A stretch of DNA of 64,000 nucleotides from Erwinia phyllosphaerae (GTDB lineage Bacteria; Pseudomonadota; Gammaproteobacteria; Enterobacterales; Enterobacteriaceae), in the NCBI RefSeq assembly GCF_019132875.1, contig NZ_JAHSPF010000005.1, forward strand, positions 310,001-374,000, given 5' to 3'. The translations under genes and the position numbers were made by a program. The notes under the pieces were generated by a model that saw only the letters and a list, made by a program, of their open reading frames with translations, ran no database searches and was not told the DNA's origin. This document shows positions 40,160 to 48,751 of the stretch, piece after piece (the stretch's first letter is position 1; the number at the start of each line of letters is the position of its first letter).

Positions 40160-41011
40160 TTGATCATCGACTATAAAAACGAACTGCTACATGAGCATAC
40201 GGCTTTGCAGGCTATCCTTTTTGCTTATGGGCAGTACAAAATGAATATCCAGAAGGATGAGGCAGATGAGGGTGAGGGCTACTACGCACCCTTAAACGCT
40301 ATATTGTCGTGTATTGCCGGTTCGCACAAACTGGATCATATTCGTTTGTGTTGCGATGAAACTTCGAACCACTTTTTGCTTTTTGAATCCTACAGAGCTG
40401 ATTTTTTGAAAGGTGATGCTCGTAGCGCCGCTGTTGCAAAATATCAGACCGCACGGCGGGAAGATCAGGTTGATGGGATGAAACCTTATCAAATTATTAA
40501 TGCTTATCTGGCCAGGAAAAGTCTTACACCCTCTCAAAATTTTAAGGCTAACCTCTGGTTGAAGCGGATCAATGAAGCATTTGAAGTAGCCTCAAAACGC
40601 TATTGCTTACAGGTCGGACAGCGTCTGTTCAGAGGAGTAACGTTGACTGAGAAAGAGCTGGCTGTTTACCAACAAGCCCTGGCAAAGGGTGAGAAAATAC
40701 GAAGCGAGGGATTTGCATCAACCTCCCTGAGTGAAAGCATCGCGCTGGCCTTTGCAGTATTTTCTGATACCAGGCACCTTGAAAATCATTCGGAACTTGA
40801 GGTAGAGGAAAATGAACCTCATGTTCCCGTCGTATTTGAGTTAACTAACAGGTATAAAAACCTGCCTTTTCTGATGCCCGATGCATTAAGACGTCCCGAA
40901 CGAAGCCAGGGACAAATGGAAGTTTTGCTGCCACATGGCATCTGGTTCCAGCCAACTTATGTTGATTTCAAGGATAAGTTGATTAAAATATATGCCGATT
41001 TAGTAAGTTGA
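40160..41011 (+). CDS. Probable ADP-ribosyltransferase (R-STS-QxE type)
   Basis: The 283-residue protein has the three-part signature of R-S-E ADP-ribosyltransferases: aromatic-Arg in strand 1 (LFRGV, R158), the STS motif in GFASTSLSESIALAF (S187-T188-S189) and the ARTT motif GQMEVLLPHGIWF (Q252-x-E254). Spacing and order fit bacterial toxin ART domains, which bind NAD+ and transfer ADP-ribose to a target. A Q at the first ARTT position is typical of C3-like enzymes rather than arginine-specific ones (ExE). Residues 1-150 are helical and unlike any domain I recognise; there is no signal peptide. The DNA is visibly richer in A+T than its neighbours and interrupts the conserved recJ-prfB junction, pointing to acquisition. 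It could be a phage/effector-derived toxin or an intracellular modifier; target unknown. Confidence 0.72.
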   Translation: MIIDYKNELLHEHTALQAILFAYGQYKMNIQKDEADEGEGYYAPLNAILSCIAGSHKLDHIRLCCDETSNHFLLFESYRADFLKGDARSAAVAKYQTARREDQVDGMKPYQIINAYLARKSLTPSQNFKANLWLKRINEAFEVASKRYCLQVGQRLFRGVTLTEKELAVYQQALAKGEKIRSEGFASTSLSESIALAFAVFSDTRHLENHSELEVEENEPHVPVVFELTNRYKNLPFLMPDALRRPERSQGQMEVLLPHGIWFQPTYVDFKDKLIKIYADLVS

Positions 41012-41044
41012 AGCAGATATTTACGCAGAGCTATAAGAGATAAT

Positions 41045-41230
41045 ATGATGAAAAATGTAGCCCAAAAAAGCGAGCGCGTAGAAGGGCAAGCCGCACAAGC
41101 GAGCAGTACCGACGAACGTATTAACAAGTTATTTGCAGAGAAGAAAGCGCTGGTAGCAGCAATAAGGAAAAGAAACGCCACATCGGCTTCCCGTTGCCAG
41201 GAAAATGCACCCGTAGTGGACTGGCTGTGA
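41045..41230 (+). CDS. Small hypothetical protein downstream of the ADP-ribosyltransferase
   Basis: The 61-residue frame starts at ATG 41045 (or 41048), 33 bp after the ART gene, with an AAGAGA ribosome site. It is charged, with heptad-like helical content (DERINKLFAEKKALVAAIRKR) and ends APVVDWL. I do not recognise it. Its position suggests co-transcription with the ART gene; an accessory or protective role is only a guess. The sequence to prfB (41231-41401) holds a weak hairpin (GCCAG/CTGGC near 41242-41261) and presumably the prfB promoter. Confidence 0.45.
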   Translation: MMKNVAQKSERVEGQAAQASSTDERINKLFAEKKALVAAIRKRNATSASRCQENAPVVDWL

Positions 41231-41401
41231 GTGCATCACGGGCCAGTTCTGGCGGGCTGGCTCTTTAGCGTCGCATTGTCTGCTGTTATTCTGTCTTGCC
41301 ATCACTTTTCACCCGAAACTCCCTCCTCGCTAAAGCTACAAACCGCCCACAAATTCGGTTAAACTGCATAGTTACATTGCAGACTTTTGAAGATCTAAAT
41401 C

Positions 41402-42500
41402 ATGTTTGAAATTAATCCGGTAAAGAACCGTATTCAGGATCTCACTGAGCGCAGCAGCGTTCTCAGGGGGTATCTTTGACTACGATGCCAAGAAAGAGCG
41501 CCTGGAAGAAGTAAACGCCGAGCTGGAACAGCCGGACGTCTGGAACGAGCCCGAACGCGCGCAGGCGCTGGGCAAAGAGCGTTCCGCGCTGGAAGCCGTC
41601 GTTGAAACGCTGGATCAGCTGAGCCAGGGCCTGGATGACGTTTCCGGCCTGCTGGAGCTGGCCGTGGAAGCGGACGACGAAGAGACCTTCAACGAAGCCG
41701 TCGCCGAGCTGGACGGGCTGGACAAGAAGCTGGCCGAACTGGAGTTCCGCCGCATGTTTTCCGGCGAATACGACAGCGCCGACTGCTACATTGATATTCA
41801 GGCCGGTTCCGGCGGCACCGAAGCGCAGGACTGGGCCAGCATGCTGGTGCGTATGTATCTGCGCTGGGCAGAGGCGAAAGGCTTCAAAACCGAGATTATC
41901 GAAGAGTCAGAAGGCGAAGTGGCCGGCACCAAATCCGCCACGCTGCGCATCAGCGGCGACTACGCTTTTGGCTGGCTGCGTACCGAAACCGGCGTGCATC
42001 GCCTGGTGCGCAAAAGCCCGTTCGACTCCGGCGGCCGTCGCCACACCTCTTTCAGCTCCGCGTTTGTTTACCCGGAAGTTGATGACGACATCGATATCGA
42101 AATCAACCCGGCCGACCTGCGCATTGACGTTTACCGTGCTTCTGGCGCGGGCGGTCAGCACGTTAACCGTACGGAATCGGCAGTACGTATCACGCACATT
42201 CCAACCAATACCGTGACCCAGTGTCAAAACGACCGTTCTCAGCACAAGAACAAAGACCAGGCGATGAAGCAGATGAAGGCGAAGCTGTACGAACTGGAAA
42301 TGCAAAAGAAAAATGCTGAAAAACAGTCGCTGGAAGATAACAAGTCCGATATCGGCTGGGGCAGCCAGATTCGCTCCTATGTGCTTGACGACTCACGCAT
42401 TAAGGATCTGCGCACCGGCGTGGAAACCCGTAATACTCAGGCGGTGCTGGACGGCGATCTGGACCGATTTATTGAAGCAAGTTTGAAGGCAGGGCTATAA
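41402..42500 (+). CDS. prfB: Peptide chain release factor 2, with programmed +1 frameshift
   Basis: ATG 41402 opens a 25-codon frame that ends at an in-frame TGA (41477-41479); translation continues in the +1 frame from 41478 to 42500, giving 365 residues, the E. coli RF2 length. The frameshift signal is intact: internal ribosome-like AGGGGG followed by TATCTTTGAC. The GGQ motif is in [18 protein letters not shown], and the stop-codon reading motif SPF is in [11 protein letters not shown]2 recognises UGA and UAA; low RF2 favours the shift, so its level self-regulates. lysS follows after 2 bp. Confidence 0.97.
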
Positions 42501-42502
42501 AC

Positions 42503-44023
42503 ATGTCAGAACAACATCCGCAGGGCGCCGACGCCGCGCTGGAACTGAATAACGAACTGAAAGCGCGTCGTGAAAAGCTGGGCTTGCTGCGTGAAAATGG
42601 CGTGGCCTTTCCTAACGACTTCCGTCGCGACAATATTTCCGATCGTCTGCACGCTGAATTCGGCGACAAAGAGAATGAAGAGCTGGAGTCGCTGGGCGTT
42701 GAGGTCAGCGTAGCGGGTCGTATGATGACGCGCCGTATCATGGGCAAGGCGTCATTCGTTACGCTGCAGGACGTCGGCGGCCGCATCCAGCTTTACGTTT
42801 CTCGTGACGATCTGGCAGAAGGTATTTATAACGAGCAGTTTAAAAAGTGGGATCTTGGCGATATCGTCGGCGCCCGCGGTAAGCTGTTCAAAACCAAAAC
42901 CGGCGAGCTGTCCATTCACTGTAGCGAACTGCGTCTGCTGACCAAAGCGCTGCGCCCGCTGCCGGACAAGTTCCACGGCCTGGCCGATCAGGAAACCCGC
43001 TATCGCCAGCGTTATCTGGATCTGATTGCTAACGAAGAATCCCGCAAGACCTTTAAAATTCGTTCGCAGATTATGGCCGGTATCCGCAGCTTTATGGTTG
43101 GCCGCGATTTTATGGAAGTAGAAACGCCAATGATGCAGGTGATTCCTGGCGGCGCATCTGCCCGTCCGTTTATCACTCACCATAATGCGCTGGATATTGA
43201 TATGTATCTGCGTATCGCGCCAGAACTTTACCTGAAGCGTCTGGTGGTCGGCGGTTTCGATCGCGTGTTCGAAATCAACCGTAACTTCCGTAATGAAGGG
43301 ATTTCACCGCGCCACAATCCAGAGTTCACCATGATGGAACTCTATATGGCCTATGCGGATTACAAAGACCTGATTGAGCTGACCGAAAGCCTGTTCCGCA
43401 CGCTGGCGCAGGACGTATTGGGGACTACCGTGATGCCTTACGGCGATCAGGAGTTCGACTTTGGCAAGCCGTTCGACAAGCTGACCATGAAAGAGGCGAT
43501 CCAGAAATATCGTCCGGAAACCAACCTGGCCGACCTGGACGACTTTGATAAAGCTTCTGCTATTGCACAGTCGCTGGGCATCAAAATTGAAAAAAGCTGG
43601 GGCCTGGGCCGTGTCGTCACGGAGATCTTCGAAGAGACGGCAGAAAGCCACCTGATCCAGCCAACCTTTATCACCGAATATCCGGCAGAAGTTTCGCCGC
43701 TGGCGCGTCGTAACGACATCAATCCGGAAATTACCGATCGCTTTGAATTCTTTATCGGCGGTCGTGAAATCGGTAACGGCTTCTCCGAGCTGAACGATGC
43801 GCAGGATCAGGCCGAACGCTTCCTGCAGCAGGTGAACGCGAAGGATGCTGGCGATGACGAAGCGATGTTCTATGACGAAGACTACGTGACGGCACTGGAG
43901 CACGGTCTGCCGCCAACGGCGGGTCTGGGTATCGGTATTGACCGTATGGTCATGCTGTTTACCAACAGCCATACCATCCGCGACGTCATTCTGTTCCCGG
44001 CGCTGCGTCCGTCAGGCAAGTAA
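42503..44023 (+). CDS. lysS: Lysyl-tRNA synthetase, class II
   Basis: The 506-residue protein matches E. coli LysS (505 aa). An N-terminal OB-fold anticodon-binding domain (about 60-180) precedes the class II catalytic core with motif 2 around [26 protein letters not shown] and motif 3 [26 protein letters not shown]. It charges tRNA-Lys. It is translated directly after prfB and followed by a strong terminator. Confidence 0.97.
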   Translation: MSEQHPQGADAALELNNELKARREKLGLLRENGVAFPNDFRRDNISDRLHAEFGDKENEELESLGVEVSVAGRMMTRRIMGKASFVTLQDVGGRIQLYVSRDDLAEGIYNEQFKKWDLGDIVGARGKLFKTKTGELSIHCSELRLLTKALRPLPDKFHGLADQETRYRQRYLDLIANEESRKTFKIRSQIMAGIRSFMVGRDFMEVETPMMQVIPGGASARPFITHHNALDIDMYLRIAPELYLKRLVVGGFDRVFEINRNFRNEGISPRHNPEFTMMELYMAYADYKDLIELTESLFRTLAQDVLGTTVMPYGDQEFDFGKPFDKLTMKEAIQKYRPETNLADLDDFDKASAIAQSLGIKIEKSWGLGRVVTEIFEETAESHLIQPTFITEYPAEVSPLARRNDINPEITDRFEFFIGGREIGNGFSELNDAQDQAERFLQQVNAKDAGDDEAMFYDEDYVTALEHGLPPTAGLGIGIDRMVMLFTNSHTIRDVILFPALRPSGK

Positions 44024-44040
44024 GTTTTCAGCAAGATGTA

Positions 44041-44070
44041 AACCCTGTCACGCCGACAGGGTTTTTTTTT
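44041..44070 (+). terminator. lysS intrinsic terminator
   Basis: AACCCTGTC and GACAGGGTT form a perfect 9-bp stem with a 5-nt loop followed by at least seven T residues, 17 bp after lysS. Confidence 0.92.
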
Positions 44071-44163
44071 GCGATGGCGAAAGCGGGTGCCTAAGCCGCG
44101 ACGAACGATGCTGGCGCGACAACGAACAGTAACGTTGCGCTAAAGCTTCTCAGGCTGCCGTCA

Positions 44164-44787
44164 TCAGGATTTAATGGCCTCATTTAGCCAGTCCTTAAAG
44201 CGGGCATAGGGCACATATAAAGAGACGTTTTTATAGAGCGTTTTACCCGTTTTCAGGTCGTTAATCCTGTCGGAATACCCCACGATCACGCCTGCAATAG
44301 AATCATCGGAAGCGTTATAAACCGCGCCGCCTGACATTCCCTGCACAACGCCGGCATTGGAGGCCACAACTACGCAGCTCAGCTTGTTCCAGTCATTTTT
44401 CAGCCCGGTATTAACCAGATTGGTGCCGGTAGAGGCCACCGGCATGGCTGAAATAAAGCTATAGCCGTAGAGATTGATTTTGTCGCCCATAAAGCCATTG
44501 CGGAAATGCGGGGCGGGAACATTGCCGTTTTTGTGGTAAACCACTGCCAGATCGCATTCCGGATGGCGCGACTTAACGCGATACAGTGAATATTTCGCCA
44601 CGTGTGCCGCCGTCAGGCTGTAATCGGCCGTCAGGGGAATAGTGGTGCCCAGCGTGCCGACGCCGAGAATGGTGGGAATGCCGGTAACGGTCATGTCCAC
44701 GCGTTTTTCCGCTTCGCTGCTGTACTCATACTTTCCTACCGAGCACCCGGTCATCAACAACACCAGCAGACAGATAGCCAGTCGCAT
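44164..44787 (-). CDS. Trypsin-like serine protease lipoprotein
   Basis: The 207-residue product has a lipoprotein signal (LLMTGC, lipidated Cys15) and a chymotrypsin-like domain. The catalytic triad can be placed: His62 in YSLTAAHVA, Asp79 in HPECDLAVVY, Ser152 in GMSGGAVYN. The fold is compact with no PDZ domain, unlike DegP. It should act in the periplasm, anchored to a membrane. Lys-Ser after MTGC (serine at +2) favours the outer membrane. It sits in the accessory stretch after lysS; substrate unknown. Confidence 0.75.
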   Translation of the reverse strand: MRLAICLLVLLMTGCSVGKYEYSSEAEKRVDMTVTGIPTILGVGTLGTTIPLTADYSLTAAHVAKYSLYRVKSRHPECDLAVVYHKNGNVPAPHFRNGFMGDKINLYGYSFISAMPVASTGTNLVNTGLKNDWNKLSCVVVASNAGVVQGMSGGAVYNASDDSIAGVIVGYSDRINDLKTGKTLYKNVSLYVPYARFKDWLNEAIKS

Positions 44788-45255
44788 CTTTACTCCCCGA
44801 GAATGAATCGATCAAGCACAGCTCAATAAACGCCCGTTGCATCCATCATCGAGGTATCGGCCAACACTCAGAAAACTTTACCTATTTAACCTCAGTTAGC
44901 GCCAAAAGATTATCAAATAATTGATAATTTTTCGTAATGGATAACCCCGTTGTTTCTCTGTTACCTGACCGTAATTAGTAAACAAAGCGCAACATAACGA
45001 GAAGTATAGCCAGGCGTACGCACGAAAAATCGGCAGAAAAAGGGTAAAAAAGCGGCTGTATTGCAACGTTAGACGTTTATTATTGCCTTTCAGGCAACAT
45101 ATTGTTGCCTGAAAGAGGGTATAAGTCCCTGACAAGCTGTGCTTTACTTCTTTCTGTGACGTAAATCAAAATTCATGTTTTGTAATATTTTTTTTAACTG
45201 AATCTGACGGCCGCTGCTGTACAGACAGTGAGTGTCCCGTTCTGGAGAGAATAAA
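44788..45255. other. Intergenic region before the MFS transporter
   Basis: This A+T-rich stretch shows no credible gene. It holds the divergent promoters for the lipoprotein protease and the MFS gene and a long perfect inverted repeat at 45087-45115, listed separately. Confidence 0.5.
45087..45115. repeat. Perfect inverted repeat upstream of the MFS transporter
   Basis: CTTTCAGGCAACA at 45087-45099 and its exact complement TGTTGCCTGAAAG at 45103-45115 flank a 3-bp centre, a 29-bp near-perfect palindrome, about 140 bp before the MFS start. No T-run follows, so it looks more like an operator or a recombination/extrusion site than a terminator. No regulator gene of matching type lies beside it. 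Confidence 0.8.
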
Positions 45256-46419
45256 ATGCCCGTTTCATTACTGGCGCTGGCGCTCAGCGCTTTCGCTATC
45301 GGCACCACGGAGTTTGTCATTATGGGGCTGTTGCCGGAAGTGGCTGGTGATTTAAACGTCACCATTCCTTCCGCAGGCTGGCTGATCAGCGGCTATGCAC
45401 TTGGCGTGGCGATAGGGGCACCAATTATGGCGCTGCTGACCGCCAGCCTGCCGCGTAAGCGCACGTTAATTTTGCTAATGTCGATTTTTATCGTTGGCAA
45501 CGTGCTCTGCGCGCTGGCTTATAGCTATAACCTGCTGATGGCAGCGCGCGTGATCACGGCGCTTTGTCACGGGGCTTTCTTTGGCATTGGCTCAGTGGTG
45601 GCTGCGAGTCTGGTTGCGCCGGGCAAACAGGCGTCTGCAGTAGCGCTGATGTTCACCGGACTGACGCTGGCTAACGTGCTGGGCGTGCCGTTGGGCACCT
45701 GGTTTGGTCAGCTGTTTGGCTGGCGCGCTACCTTTTGGGGCGTGGCGGTCATCGGTATCCTGGCCTTTATCGCGCTGATTGTCAGTTTGCCGACCAACCG
45801 CGATGAGAAACCTGTGCATCTGGCCAGCGAAATCGGCGCGTTAGCCAACGGCAAGCTGTGGCTGTCGCTGCTGATGACGGTTTGCTTTGCCGCCGCAATG
45901 TTTGCCCTGTTCAGCTATATTGCACCGCTGCTGCTCCAGGTGACCGGCCTGAGCAATAAGGGCGTTAGCTGGACGCTGTTCCTGATTGGCGGCGGGCTGA
46001 CCGTCGGTAATATCCTGGGCGGTAAGCTGGCAGACTGGAAGGTCTCTTTCAGTTTGATCCTTAGCTTTTCGCTGATCGCGCTATTCTCACTGGCGTTCAG
46101 CTGGACCAGCCATGCTCCCTGGCTGGCGGAAGTCACGCTGTTCCTGTGGGCGATGGCGACCTTTGCAACCGTGCCTGGCCTGCAAATTAACGTCGTACGC
46201 CACGGTAAAGACGCGCCTAATTTGGTTTCTACGCTGAATATTTCGGCTTTTAACCTGGGGAACGCATTTGGTGCCTGGGCGGGCGGCGCGGTGATCGATG
46301 GCGGCTACGGCCTGACCTCTGTGCCGGTAGCGGCAGCCGTGCTGGCCGTGATTGGTCTGCTTATTTGTCTGCTGACTTTCCGCCGCGGCAAAGCACAGCG
46401 GCAGCCTGCCTGCGCCTGA
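45256..46419 (+). CDS. MFS transporter, DHA1 family (YdhP/AraJ-like)
   Basis: From ATG 45256 (after GGAGAG) the product is 387 residues with 12 predicted helices. It resembles E. coli YdhP and AraJ: SAFAIGTTEFVIMGLLPEV in helix 1, ISGYALGVAIGAPIMALL in helix 2, HGAFFGIGSVVAASLVAPGKQASAVALMFTGLTLANVLGVPLGTW in helices 4-5. Members export drugs or sugars by proton antiport, but the substrate here is unknown. lysR converges from the other side, ending 5 bp away. A GTG start at 45232 is possible but less likely. Confidence 0.85.
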   Translation: MPVSLLALALSAFAIGTTEFVIMGLLPEVAGDLNVTIPSAGWLISGYALGVAIGAPIMALLTASLPRKRTLILLMSIFIVGNVLCALAYSYNLLMAARVITALCHGAFFGIGSVVAASLVAPGKQASAVALMFTGLTLANVLGVPLGTWFGQLFGWRATFWGVAVIGILAFIALIVSLPTNRDEKPVHLASEIGALANGKLWLSLLMTVCFAAAMFALFSYIAPLLLQVTGLSNKGVSWTLFLIGGGLTVGNILGGKLADWKVSFSLILSFSLIALFSLAFSWTSHAPWLAEVTLFLWAMATFATVPGLQINVVRHGKDAPNLVSTLNISAFNLGNAFGAWAGGAVIDGGYGLTSVPVAAAVLAVIGLLICLLTFRRGKAQRQPACA

Positions 46420-46423
46420 TTTT

Positions 46424-47341
46424 TTAATCCAGTCCCCGCGCGCGCTGGTTGAACAGGCCGATATGCTGCTGCAAATGCAGAATAAAAGCGTCAACCAGCG
46501 CCGAAGAAGGGCGGTGCCGTGGCCGGATCAGGCTGACGGTGAAAGGTACCTCAATGCTGAAGCGCCTGATTGCTACGCCGCTGTCGGCGTAATCCAGCGC
46601 GGTTAGCGGATTGACTATCGACACGCCGACGCCTGCTCTGACCATCGCGCAAACCGATGCCGCGCTATGCGTCTCCATCACCATCCTGCGCTGTACGTTC
46701 TGTTCATGAAACAGGTGATCCAACAGCTGGCGATAACTGTCGGTTTGCGACAGGCTGATGTAGTTCTGACCAGCAAAATCCTGCGGCGTCAAACAGGCTT
46801 TACTCGCAAGCGGATGCCCGACGGGCAAAACGCACACCTCATTACCGGTGAAAATTTCACAGCGTTCCGTTCCGGCAGGCGTCTGGCTGGTTTCGGTTAG
46901 GCCCAAATCATAGCGCTGCGCCGAGAGCCACTCCTCCAGCAGCGGTGACTCCTGCGGAATGATATTCATACTGACGTCGGGATAGCGCTGCAAAAACGGC
47001 TGGCAGAGCGTGGGCAGCAGCGACTGGGAAAAAACCGGCAGGCAGGCGATAGACAGCTCGCCCTGGCGAAACTGGCGTAGTCCCTCGGCGGCGTTAAGAA
47101 TTCTGTCCAGACCGTACCAGGAGCGCTGCACCTCTTCAAACAGCCGCAGTCCCTGAGCGGTCGGCTGCAGGCGGCCCCGTATCCGGTCAAACAGCTGCAG
47201 TCCGATCAGCTTTTCCAGTCTTGCCAGTTCGCGGCTAACCGTCGGCTGTGAAGTGTGCAGCATTGCCGCGGCTTCGGTCAAATTGCCGCTGGTGATCACC
47301 GCATGAAAAATTTCGATATGCCGTAAGGTTACGCCAGCCAT
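46424..47341 (-). CDS. lysR: LysR, activator of lysA
   Basis: The 305-residue protein from ATG 47341 matches E. coli LysR (311 aa) closely, from LRHIEIFHAVITSGNLTEAAAMLHTSQPTVSRELARLE (winged helix) to the effector domain (CLPVFSQSLLPTLCQPFLQRYPDVSMNI). It activates diaminopimelate decarboxylase synthesis when diaminopimelate accumulates. It is divergent from lysA, the standard arrangement; the 159-bp gap should hold its binding site. The identity match excludes a generic LTTR. Confidence 0.94.
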   Translation of the reverse strand: MAGVTLRHIEIFHAVITSGNLTEAAAMLHTSQPTVSRELARLEKLIGLQLFDRIRGRLQPTAQGLRLFEEVQRSWYGLDRILNAAEGLRQFRQGELSIACLPVFSQSLLPTLCQPFLQRYPDVSMNIIPQESPLLEEWLSAQRYDLGLTETSQTPAGTERCEIFTGNEVCVLPVGHPLASKACLTPQDFAGQNYISLSQTDSYRQLLDHLFHEQNVQRRMVMETHSAASVCAMVRAGVGVSIVNPLTALDYADSGVAIRRFSIEVPFTVSLIRPRHRPSSALVDAFILHLQQHIGLFNQRARGLD

Positions 47342-47500
47342 ATAAACGTCCTGAAAAAGCAAAGCTATATCATGGATGAATAGAGTGCGCTAAAACAGAT
47401 ATTTTTCATTCAGCTCCTGCCGTGGCGTAATCATCTCAGCCAAACTTAAAGCGCTCTGCTGAGAGTTTTATTATAAGAACGCGTTCCAGGAGATAGCCCG

Positions 47501-48751
47501 ATGCCACGCTTGCTTAACAACACCGAAACCGCATTGACTCAGGACAACCTGCTGCCGCTGGTACGTCAGTATGGCGGCCCCGTCTGGGCCTATGATGCTG
47601 CGGTGATCCAACAGCGCATCGCGCAGCTAAAGCAGTTTGACGTGGTGCGATTTGCGCAAAAAGCCTGCTCAAATATTCATATTTTGCGTCTGATGAAGGC
47701 GGCGGGCGTGCGCGTAGATTCTGTTTCGCTGGGTGAAATTGAGCGCGCGCTGGCGGCGGGTTTCCAGCCAGGCGGTGAAGATATCGTCTTTACCGCTGAT
47801 GTCATTGATGAGCCGACGCTGGCTCGCCTCGCGGAACTGCGTGTCCCGGTCAACGCCGGTTCTGTTGATATGCTGCACCAGCTGGGCGCGGTATCGCCGG
47901 GCCATCCGGTCTGGCTGCGCGTCAATCCCGGCTTTGGTCATGGTCACAGCCAGAAAACCAATACCGGCGGTGAAAACAGCAAGCACGGTATCTGGCACGG
48001 CGATCTGTCGCTGGCGCTGGCTGCGGTAGAGCAGCATCAATTGCAGCTGGTCGGCATTCACATGCATATTGGTTCCGGCGTTGATTATGGTCATCTGGAG
48101 CAGGTATGCGATGCGATGGTCAAGCTGGTTGTCGATTGTGGTCAGGATGTACAGGCTATTTCCGCAGGCGGCGGGCTTTCTATTCCCTATCGTTTTGGTG
48201 AAGAGGCGATCGATACCGCGCACTATTTTGGCCTGTGGGACGCGGCTCGCCAGCGCGTAGCGCAACATCTGGGCCATGCGGTCAAGCTTGAAATCGAACC
48301 GGGCCGTTTTCTGGTTGCCGAGTCTGGCGTGCTGGTCTCCCAGGTACGCGCCGTTAAGCAGATGGGTAGCCGCCATTTTGTGCTGGTAGATGCAGGCTTT
48401 AACGATCTGATGCGGCCCGCCATGTACGGTAGCTATCACCACATTTCCGCAATGGCCGGTGACGGACGTGAGCTGGGGGAGGAGGCCATCGAAAGCGTGG
48501 TGGCCGGGCCGCTGTGTGAATCGGGCGATGTCTTTACCCAGCTGGAAGGCGGCAACGTTGAGACCCGCGCCCTGCCGGCCGTGAAGCCCGGCGACTATCT
48601 GGTTTTCCACGATACCGGCGCTTACGGGGCTTCTATGTCGTCCAACTACAATAGCCGTCCGCTGCTGCCGGAAGTGCTGTTTGAAAACGGCCAGCCGCGT
48701 CAGATCCGTCGTGCGCAAACCGTGCAGGAACTGCTGGCGCTGGAAATTTAG
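47501..48751 (+). CDS. lysA: Diaminopimelate decarboxylase
   Basis: The 416-residue protein matches E. coli LysA (420 aa). It makes lysine from meso-diaminopimelate with pyridoxal phosphate. The PLP lysine is in VRFAQKACSNIHIL, the glycine-rich loop in SAGGGLSIPY, and the substrate-binding cysteine in GPLCESGDVF. Its stop codon overlaps the galR stop (convergent genes, 48748-48751), so mRNA ends may overlap. Confidence 0.97.
   Translation: MPRLLNNTETALTQDNLLPLVRQYGGPVWAYDAAVIQQRIAQLKQFDVVRFAQKACSNIHILRLMKAAGVRVDSVSLGEIERALAAGFQPGGEDIVFTADVIDEPTLARLAELRVPVNAGSVDMLHQLGAVSPGHPVWLRVNPGFGHGHSQKTNTGGENSKHGIWHGDLSLALAAVEQHQLQLVGIHMHIGSGVDYGHLEQVCDAMVKLVVDCGQDVQAISAGGGLSIPYRFGEEAIDTAHYFGLWDAARQRVAQHLGHAVKLEIEPGRFLVAESGVLVSQVRAVKQMGSRHFVLVDAGFNDLMRPAMYGSYHHISAMAGDGRELGEEAIESVVAGPLCESGDVFTQLEGGNVETRALPAVKPGDYLVFHDTGAYGASMSSNYNSRPLLPEVLFENGQPRQIRRAQTVQELLALEI

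Noticed and set aside
41477-41479. In-frame stop in prfB as evidence of a pseudogene
   Set aside because: The sequence around it is the known RF2 programmed frameshift site and both frames encode conserved RF2 residues.
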